The notes under the pieces: model-generated | Seen by the model: the letters and a program-made list of their open reading frames with translations, nothing else | Told to the model about the DNA's origin: nothing | Database searches by the model: none | NCBI GenBank assembly: GCA_947627685.1 | Contig: CANQWZ010000015.1 | Span: 1 to 20,536 of the forward strand | DNA: 20,536 nt | Reading direction: 5' to 3' | Source of the DNA: an uncultured Bacilli bacterium | Lineage (GTDB): Bacteria > Bacillota_I > Bacilli_A > ML615J-28 > CAG-313 | Made by a program: the position numbers and the translations under genes | Shown: positions 14,354 through 20,536 of the stretch, one piece after another | Layout: each line of letters opens with the position of its first letter | How positions within the stretch are numbered: the first letter of the stretch is position 1

Positions 14354-17300
14354 ATGAAAATTTTTAAAAAATTATTACCAGTAATAATAGGTCTTTCACT
14401 AGTTATTCTAATTGGTATAACCATTGTTATTGTTAATGTTGCCAATGGTAGAACACCAAAAGTAACAAATGGTGATGAAACTTATTTACATTTTGGTAAT
14501 TTAAATGTTACAAAACAAGATCTTTACGATGCTCTTAAAAAAGATTATGGTGTTAGTGAACTTGTACGTTTAGTAGACCTTTATCTTTATAAAGATGAGT
14601 ATAACAAAGTAGATGTTAATAGTCAAGAATTCATTGATTTTGTTGAAGAAGACATCTATGGTGAAGATTTTAAAGGTGATAAACAAAAAGCTTGGGAAGA
14701 TATTCTTGATTCTTTAGCTCTTACTGGTGTTATCAGTAGTAGCCTTGCGAAAAGCGGTGCTAAATACGATGATTATACTGGTGAAGTTTGGACTAAAGTT
14801 AAGGAATATTATCGTTTACAATATGCTAAAGATGTGTGGGCAAAAGCTAAACACCTTGAAAATTTAAAGAATGGTAAAGAACAAATTGAATTTACCGATG
14901 ATGAAATTGAAGATTACTTCGAAGATAACTTTGGTAAAGAAACAACTGGTTTATACATTCCTTTTACTAATAACAAAGCAGCTATTGAAACCCTTAAAGC
15001 TTATGGTATTAATGTTGAAAATGCGGCAACAAGTTCTTCTAGCCAAAGTTCTTCTAGTTTCCAACTTGCAGGTTGGGTTAAAACTAGTTGGGATACTGAT
15101 ACTAAGAAATATCCTACTCTTGAAGATTATTTAATGCCTGATGAAGTTATCGCCAAATTTATCCAAATTTATAATGATATGTGGCGTTATACTAATGATG
15201 GCAAAGATATCATTACCTCAGAAGATTATACAACTACTCCTAGTGCTAAAAAAACCTTACAAGTAGTAAAACTTGCTTTAGATGAAAAAATGCGTGGCGT
15301 TAGAACTACTACTGTTGATATTATTTTACCAAAAGAAGTTGAAATTCTTAATAGTGATTTAGGTAAAGCAACTATTACTTGGGATGCTATTACTGATGAT
15401 GAGACTTTCCTTTTAGATCCTGAAACTGGTAAGCTTGATATTACTACAGGTGATTCTAATCACACTAAAACACTAACAGCTACTTTAAGTCTAGGTGAAG
15501 ATAATGAAATTAAAGTTTCTTATGATATTCAAGTTTTAAGAACTAGTTCAATTGATCCTGATGATAGTACTGATGATAAAGTACTTACCATTGATCCTGT
15601 TAATACCATTTTAGATTATACTTTTAATTTAAATAACGATATGAATAAGTTTAATAAATTTATTTATGAAGCTAATGATTCTAGCACTTTTGGTTCTTAT
15701 TTAAGTGCTTCTAATACTACTTATACTTTTGCAAGTGATGTTGAAGAGTTTTACAAATCTTATTCAATTAAACCAAGATCAGTTGGTAATTTCTACTGCT
15801 TATTTATTAAATTAGATGAAACTGAAGAACCTAGTTTAAGTGATGAAGAAACACATCAAAAAGTTGTTGATAAGATGATTGAAGAAAAATCTGAACTTGA
15901 TGATAATGAAAGAGAAAGATTATTATATGTTAATCGTCAAGAAAACAAATTCAAAATCTATGATAGTTTTATTGAAGCTATTTATGAATATAACTATAAT
16001 ACTTTCTACAGTTCTACTTTAGGTGAAAGTGATTATCCTAAATTCAAAAAATCAACTAAAAACAAAAGTAAGATTGTTGCTTCAGTTGGTGATTTAAAAA
16101 TTACCCCTGATGAATTATATGAACAACTTTCTACCAAATATGGTTCAACTTATTTCAAATCTTTCTTAGACGAGTATTATATTATTAACGATGAAAGTAA
16201 TGTTTATTTGAACCCTTGGAAAGATATTAAAGATAAATCTTATGTTAAATCATTAATAAAATCAGATATTGCTTCTTTCAAACAAAATTTTGAATTAGAT
16301 TATTTCACATATGCATATCTTTCATACTATGGCTTTATTCCTAATTTCCCATCTTCATATGGTTGGAAAAAATTCATTCATGATTATTTTAACGCTGATT
16401 CCGATGAAGATTTATTAATTAGTAAACTTTTCGGTGGTAAAATTTATAGTGATGCTTTAGAAGCTTACACTAAACGTTTATATAAAGATAACAAATATGA
16501 ATTATTACAAGCTGAAATGGAAGACTTACTTGATAAGTTCTATCAAGTTGAAGTTATGAATTTAATCATCTCTGTTGATTATGATTATGATGGCTCACCT
16601 GATAGCAAAATTGTTGAAAGCAATAAAGAAGATATCGTTGAGGAAAACTGGACTGAAGAACAAATGGCCCTTGTTGAAGAATTAGCTAACTTAATTATGT
16701 CAAGATATGATGAAGTTATCGCTGTAGGTACACTTGCAACTAAACTTACTGAAATAGTTAATGTTTATAACAATGCTCCATATAAAAATGTTGAAAATCC
16801 TACTACTTTAGAAGAAGCATTTGGTAAATATAAACTTGCTGGATTACAATTAAAGTTTGAGGCTGCAACTAGTTATAATGATAGTTCTTCTTTAGTAGAT
16901 GAATTTAAAGATGCTATGGTTGATTTATGGCAATATGCAAAAGAAAATGAGTTACTTTACGATGCTGAAAAAGCAAGTGATGATGATACTTATACTAATC
17001 CTATCGTTGAACCATTAAAGTACAACGTTATCGATGGTAAATACGCTTTTGCTTCTTCTTATGGCTATCACGTTGTTGCTATTACTTCCGCATCAACAGC
17101 TACTGCTTTCCCAACAAATGAAGAAATGGATTTATATGAAGCCGTTCAAGAATTAACTGAAGTTAGTAGTTCTTTAGAATCAGCTAAAACTAATTTAGAA
17201 AATGCCTCTGGTAATGAAACAGCAGTATCATCTTACAAAGAACAAATTAAAATACTTGAAAAAGAAGTTGAAGATGCGAAGAAAGCTGTTAAAGATGCTC

Positions 17301-17575
17301 TTGCTAAATTAAAAGCAACTGGCGAATATGAAGATTTAGAAGAATTTGATGACGAAAGCAATAGCTATACAATTGATGAAAAAATAAACGCAAGATGTAG
17401 CGCTTGGTTTGATAAAGCTTTATCAGCCGTTGAAGAACATATTTTAGAAAAAGAAATCATTAGAAGAATTAAAGAAGATTATAATCAAATGGAATTTGCT
17501 GATTACTTCAATGAAGATCAATTTAATTTCTATTTAGATTATCTATTAAAATCTTATGATGAGGAGGAAGCATAA
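14354..17575 (+). CDS. Membrane-anchored double PrsA/SurA-like protein with Ig insertion
   Basis: 1073 aa, acidic. One N-terminal TM segment (7-30) with no lipobox Cys, so a signal anchor with the body outside. Two related modules follow. Module 1 (about 44-560) starts YLHFGNLNVTKQDLYDAL, a SurA/PrsA-type N-terminal helical region. A strand GLYIPFTNNKAAIETL resembling the opening of a parvulin domain follows, then a Ser-rich linker (224-237) and an Ig-like insertion (about 300-396). A closing strand and helices come last. Module 2 (about 571-912) starts IVASVGDLKITPDELYEQL. It has PSSYGW (666-671), a DxDxDGxxD calcium-type loop (742-750), and a parvulin-like end, DEFKDAM and SSYGYHVV (901-908). 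A coiled-coil tail follows (about 929-993). Known PrsA/SurA proteins fold exported proteins; here PPIase residues look degenerate, so a holdase or binding role is as likely. First gene of a two-gene operon. Confidence 0.8.
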   Translation: MKIFKKLLPVIIGLSLVILIGITIVIVNVANGRTPKVTNGDETYLHFGNLNVTKQDLYDALKKDYGVSELVRLVDLYLYKDEYNKVDVNSQEFIDFVEEDIYGEDFKGDKQKAWEDILDSLALTGVISSSLAKSGAKYDDYTGEVWTKVKEYYRLQYAKDVWAKAKHLENLKNGKEQIEFTDDEIEDYFEDNFGKETTGLYIPFTNNKAAIETLKAYGINVENAATSSSSQSSSSFQLAGWVKTSWDTDTKKYPTLEDYLMPDEVIAKFIQIYNDMWRYTNDGKDIITSEDYTTTPSAKKTLQVVKLALDEKMRGVRTTTVDIILPKEVEILNSDLGKATITWDAITDDETFLLDPETGKLDITTGDSNHTKTLTATLSLGEDNEIKVSYDIQVLRTSSIDPDDSTDDKVLTIDPVNTILDYTFNLNNDMNKFNKFIYEANDSSTFGSYLSASNTTYTFASDVEEFYKSYSIKPRSVGNFYCLFIKLDETEEPSLSDEETHQKVVDKMIEEKSELDDNERERLLYVNRQENKFKIYDSFIEAIYEYNYNTFYSSTLGESDYPKFKKSTKNKSKIVASVGDLKITPDELYEQLSTKYGSTYFKSFLDEYYIINDESNVYLNPWKDIKDKSYVKSLIKSDIASFKQNFELDYFTYAYLSYYGFIPNFPSSYGWKKFIHDYFNADSDEDLLISKLFGGKIYSDALEAYTKRLYKDNKYELLQAEMEDLLDKFYQVEVMNLIISVDYDYDGSPDSKIVESNKEDIVEENWTEEQMALVEELANLIMSRYDEVIAVGTLATKLTEIVNVYNNAPYKNVENPTTLEEAFGKYKLAGLQLKFEAATSYNDSSSLVDEFKDAMVDLWQYAKENELLYDAEKASDDDTYTNPIVEPLKYNVIDGKYAFASSYGYHVVAITSASTATAFPTNEEMDLYEAVQELTEVSSSLESAKTNLENASGNETAVSSYKEQIKILEKEVEDAKKAVKDALAKLKATGEYEDLEEFDDESNSYTIDEKINARCSAWFDKALSAVEEHILEKEIIRRIKEDYNQMEFADYFNEDQFNFYLDYLLKSYDEEEA
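15031..15057 (+). repeat. Short in-frame tandem repeat coding for a Ser-rich linker
   Basis: AAGTTCTTCTAG occurs at 15031-15042 and 15046-15057, a 15-base period encoding SSSSQ-SSSS inside the first module. It could vary in copy number by slippage without breaking the frame. Confidence 0.6.
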
Positions 17576-17576
17576 T

Positions 17577-19991
17577 ATGAAAACCCTTAGAAAAATTACT
17601 TTAATATTAGTATTTGTTTTTGCGGTACTAGTTTGCGCAAGTTGTAATAATTGCTCTAAAGAAAAAACAATGGTTGTTCCTTCCATTTCTTCTCCTGATG
17701 ATACTTTTATAAAGATTGGTGATTTTAAAGTCACTAAGAAAGAAGCTTATCATCAATTATTAAATTCTTATGGTACGGAAATAATGTTAAATATGTTAGA
17801 TGAAAAATTAATTCCAACATATGAAAATGACGCAACATTTGAAGAAGAATTTAAAGAATATCTAGATGGTATCATTTATGGATCAGATGATTTAACTGAG
17901 GAAGAAAAAACAAAAGCATTACAAGAATTTATTGATGAACTACCTTTATCTGGTTTAACTAATAATCCTACTGATGCTAACTATTATGAAAAGTATTATC
18001 GTTTAGTTTTCCGTCGTATTAAAGCTGCTAGAGCTTATTATGAAGCCCAACTTAAAGAAGATGCTATTACTGATGAAAATTTAGAAGCAACTTTCAATAG
18101 TACTTATCATAAAACTAATGATTTAATTATTGTTGCTTTTGACTCTAATGTTGAAGCTAATGATTATTTAACTAGAAATGCCGTTGATTTAGATCATTTA
18201 AATACTGGTTGGCAAAAAGCTGATGGTACTAAATTTAGTGATGATGAAGTTTTAGCTATCTTTGAAAAAATTTATCAAGATTTATATGAAGTTACTACTA
18301 GTGGTATTAAAACTTATAAATATGAAGATTTAACCAAAATTAATGCTTCTTTAGCTACAGATGTTAATAAAATGAGTGTTAAGGGTTATACTAAAACACC
18401 TATCGTTTATGGTTCAATGGCTTATTTAGTTTATAAAAACGCTGAATCAAAAACACTTGATGAAGATGGCAATGAAGTTAATTTTGAAGATATGAAAGAT
18501 GAGATGAGACAACTTATCATTAATAATGCTGTATCTAACAATTATGTAACTATGTATTCACAAAAGAATCAACTTCTTAATAGTTTAAAAATTTATGATA
18601 AAGGTTTACAAAACAATTATCGTTTAACTTACGAAAATGTTTATTCTAGTCTAAGTTATGCAGCAGGTGATTATCCTAGCTTTACTAATACTAATGAAGA
18701 TAGCGATAAATATGTTTTCAGTTATAAATTAAATGGTGAAGTTGTAAATGTTAGTGCTGATGATATTTATAATCAACTTATAACTTATTATGGTGATCAC
18801 CTTGCTTCATTATATATTAAACAATATGTTGTTTTAAAAGATAATGATGTTTATGATATTGTTAATAATAAAATTTTAGATCAAGAAGCATATGATGATT
18901 TATTTGATGAAGAAGTAAAAGAATATAAAGATGCTTTTGATAATGGTGATTATACATCTTTAGGTTATCCTAGTAGTTATGGTTGGAATAATTTCATTCG
19001 TGATTATTTAGGCCTTTTAAGTGAAGAAAAAATAATCGTTAACCTTGATTCTTCTTTATATACTGAAAGTTTAGATACTTTTAAGGAAACATTATATTTA
19101 CAAGAAGAAAGTGTTGATGGAAATGGTAATACCATTCCTGTAGACCAAAAAGTTCAAGAAAAGATGGATGAAATATTTACTAAATATTTCAATGCTACAG
19201 CTATTGCTATCAATGCTTACTATGATAAAGATTTAGATGGTGTTGCTGACGAAGATTTAACTGATGAACAAGTTAATCTTGCTAAAGAATTAGTTAAAAC
19301 AGTTTATAAAAAGGCTAAAGAAGTAAAAACAGAAGCTATCAGTACAACTTTAGACAAAATTATTCTTGAATATAGAATTAGTACTAAATATACTGAAGGC
19401 ATTTGGCAACAATTTAAGAAAGCTGGTTTAAAATTAAAAACTATTTCAAGTGCAACATATAATTCTTCTAGTAGTCAAGATGAAGTAATATTAGATCAAT
19501 TACGTACTCAATATAGCAAATTATTATCATTTGATAGTGCTGATAATGGTGTTGATTTATCAGGTCAAGATTTATCAACTAAATATACTTATGTTAAAAA
19601 TGATGCTTCATACACCGTTAGATCAACTGACTTTATCGATGTTGATAGTGAAGAACAAAATGATTTAGTAGTTTGCAATAATACTGTAGCTTTATATTTT
19701 GTAACTAAAGTCGTTAAACCTTATTATATTAGTTCAGTTGATAAGACTTATAAACCTAGTCGCAAAGATTATACTGATTATTTAGAAGATTCTTCTTCTC
19801 CTTCTAGTAATACTAGAAATTGCTTAACAACTTACTATATCCCTGCTGTTAATGAATTAACAAGTGATACTATTGTTAACAATGCTTTAGTAGATGAATC
19901 TAAGAAATTATTAACTTCAATAGATTATTCTGGTAATAAAGAAGCACTTGAAAATTATCTCAATGCTAATATAATTGTTGAAGAAGAATAA
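17577..19991 (+). CDS. Lipoprotein paralogue, double PrsA/SurA-like
   Basis: 804 aa from ATG 17577. An in-frame ATG at 17556 lies before the SD (GGAGGA) and inside the preceding gene, so it is rejected. The signal peptide ends VCASC; Cys23 is the likely lipidated residue, though Cys at -3 is unusual for a lipobox. Module 1 (about 43-370) starts FIKIGDFKVTKKEAYHQLL, with IYGSDDLTEEEK and YYRLVFRR blocks matching the neighbour, and a parvulin-like opening strand NDLIIVAFDSNVEANDYL (181-). Module 2 (about 379-760) has PSSYGW (465-470), the calcium-type loop DKDLDGVADED (550-560), KAGLKLKTISSATYNSSSS, and a closing strand VALYFVTKVV. It lacks the neighbour's Ig insertion and coiled-coil tail. One base separates it from the upstream stop, so the two are co-translated. 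Probable partner of the anchored paralogue on the cell surface; function not established. Confidence 0.82.
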   Translation: MKTLRKITLILVFVFAVLVCASCNNCSKEKTMVVPSISSPDDTFIKIGDFKVTKKEAYHQLLNSYGTEIMLNMLDEKLIPTYENDATFEEEFKEYLDGIIYGSDDLTEEEKTKALQEFIDELPLSGLTNNPTDANYYEKYYRLVFRRIKAARAYYEAQLKEDAITDENLEATFNSTYHKTNDLIIVAFDSNVEANDYLTRNAVDLDHLNTGWQKADGTKFSDDEVLAIFEKIYQDLYEVTTSGIKTYKYEDLTKINASLATDVNKMSVKGYTKTPIVYGSMAYLVYKNAESKTLDEDGNEVNFEDMKDEMRQLIINNAVSNNYVTMYSQKNQLLNSLKIYDKGLQNNYRLTYENVYSSLSYAAGDYPSFTNTNEDSDKYVFSYKLNGEVVNVSADDIYNQLITYYGDHLASLYIKQYVVLKDNDVYDIVNNKILDQEAYDDLFDEEVKEYKDAFDNGDYTSLGYPSSYGWNNFIRDYLGLLSEEKIIVNLDSSLYTESLDTFKETLYLQEESVDGNGNTIPVDQKVQEKMDEIFTKYFNATAIAINAYYDKDLDGVADEDLTDEQVNLAKELVKTVYKKAKEVKTEAISTTLDKIILEYRISTKYTEGIWQQFKKAGLKLKTISSATYNSSSSQDEVILDQLRTQYSKLLSFDSADNGVDLSGQDLSTKYTYVKNDASYTVRSTDFIDVDSEEQNDLVVCNNTVALYFVTKVVKPYYISSVDKTYKPSRKDYTDYLEDSSSPSSNTRNCLTTYYIPAVNELTSDTIVNNALVDESKKLLTSIDYSGNKEALENYLNANIIVEEE

Positions 19992-20006
19992 TTCCAATTG
20001 GTTTTT

Positions 20007-20041
20007 AAAAGAGCGCATCCTATTATAGAATGCGCTCTTTT
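20007..20041. terminator. Bidirectional terminator between the foldase-like operon and yhaM
   Basis: AAAAGAGCGCAT (20007-20018) pairs perfectly with ATGCGCTCTTTT (20030-20041), an 11-base loop, GC-rich in the middle with A and T runs at the ends. It serves as an intrinsic terminator on both strands; the yhaM stop codon begins at its right edge. Confidence 0.92.
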
Positions 20042-20536
20042 TATTTGTCATTTTTATCGATATTTGGTACATAAATTGTTTTACGATTAATAGTTGCAAT
20101 AGGAGCAGTATAACTGCCTTTAGGTGTTTTCTCAACTTCACTACTTATTGGTGCGAGTTTAGCATCAGCTAAGTCGATAAAATGTAAAGCATAAGCTTCC
20201 ATCATTACAGGTTCTTTAGGTGAACCATATTCAAGTTCACCATGATGAGAAGCTAGCATATGACTTAAAGTTTTATATTCTTCTGTACTAGTAACATTTT
20301 GAATTGATGCTTCAATGGCTAGCATTTGTAAGCCAATAATAATATGTCCTAAAAGGTTACCATCATCTGTATAAAGAGGTAGTTTAGGGCCTGATAATTC
20401 TTTGGTTTTGCCAATATCATGTAATACTATTCCCGCATACAATAAATCGCTATTCATGCCAGGATATACCTCTAAATAACGATCAGCCATTTGTAACATT
20501 GAATAGGTATGATATGCCAAACCACCAAAATAATTA
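20041..20536 (-). CDS. yhaM: 3'-5' exoribonuclease YhaM, HD domain (5' end cut by window)
   Basis: The last 165 codons or so; the reading frame stays open to the window edge (NYFGGLAYHTY), so no start in view is real. HD-domain signatures: GGLAYHT (metal-ligand His), IVLHDIGKTKE (HD pair), LASHHGELEYGSP, and HFIDLADAKL. This set matches YhaM, a Mn2+-dependent exoribonuclease of Firmicutes acting in RNA turnover. Family members are near 310-320 aa with an N-terminal OB-fold domain, which would lie beyond the right edge. Convergent with the large plus-strand operon. Confidence 0.9.
   Translation of the reverse strand, partial: NYFGGLAYHTYSMLQMADRYLEVYPGMNSDLLYAGIVLHDIGKTKELSGPKLPLYTDDGNLLGHIIIGLQMLAIEASIQNVTSTEEYKTLSHMLASHHGELEYGSPKEPVMMEAYALHFIDLADAKLAPISSEVEKTPKGSYTAPIATINRKTIYVPNIDKNDK

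Noticed and set aside
14871..15134. Second-frame ORF inside the 1073-aa gene
   Set aside because: Leu/Lys-rich translation typical of an out-of-frame read in AT-rich DNA; the overlapping frame has a clear protein.
17556..17576. Upstream ATG as start of the 804-aa lipoprotein
   Set aside because: It precedes the strong SD GGAGGA, lies inside the previous gene and would put MMRRKHN before a normal signal peptide; ATG 17577 fits the SD and the signal peptide.
20518..20520. TTG codon as start of the yhaM fragment
   Set aside because: The frame continues upstream to the window edge with family sequence (NYFGG), so the gene is cut rather than short.
153..20536. Mycoplasma code (TGA = Trp)
   Set aside because: All recognisable genes read through without in-frame TGA, and conserved Trp positions use TGG.

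Overview
The window is about 20.5 kb of very AT-rich, gene-dense DNA. It carries strong AGGAGG-type ribosome binding sites, sigma-A-like promoters and short intergenic gaps. Gene content (recD2, mnmA, uvrB, rlmH, walJ, yhaM, two CNNM-type hemolysin-family proteins, a YjcZ-like micropeptide, lipoproteins with N-terminal lipoboxes) points to a low-GC Gram-positive, probably an uncultured gut-type Bacilli/Erysipelotrichia lineage near the Mollicutes. That placement is inference. The genes read through with the standard bacterial code: tryptophan is TGG, and all fifteen stops visible are TAA (13) or TAG (2), never TGA.

Layout. 1-152: left-edge imperfect repeats and a terminator. 153-2441 (minus): a surface lipoprotein with a GH18 glycosidase domain, three helical repeats, an InlB-type B-repeat and an Ig-like domain. 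2563-4895 (minus): two tandem CNNM/CBS membrane proteins, translationally coupled, behind a good promoter. 5044-5793 (plus): a ZIP-family metal transporter, convergent with a 59-residue single-pass membrane protein (5859-6038, minus); the two share an elaborate bidirectional hairpin. 6239-8581 (minus): recD2. 8661-13890 (minus): a five-gene operon walJ, rlmH, an unrecognised three-TM protein, uvrB, mnmA. Its spacing is tight (two 1-nt TAATG overlaps, one 1-nt gap, one 11-nt gap), with a near-consensus extended -10 promoter and a hairpin at its end. 14013-14105 (minus): a 30-codon YjcZ-like gene with its own terminator. 14354-19991 (plus): two very large paralogous extracytoplasmic proteins, one membrane-anchored (1073 aa) and one predicted lipoprotein (804 aa). 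20041-20536 (minus): the 3' part of yhaM, cut by the window edge.

The housekeeping block covers DNA repair (UvrB, RecD2), tRNA thiolation (MnmA), 23S rRNA methylation (RlmH), cell-wall/DNA-associated hydrolase function (WalJ) and RNA decay (YhaM). The accessory interest is at the cell surface. The tandem 14354-19991 pair is the best candidate for something little described. Each protein looks like two PrsA/SurA-like foldase modules in series. The second module of both has a conserved PSSYGW motif and a DxDxDGxxD calcium-type loop at an equivalent position. One copy also carries an Ig-like insertion and a coiled-coil tail. No mobile element, CRISPR array, tRNA or rRNA was found, and no gene-free stretch exceeds 300 bases.
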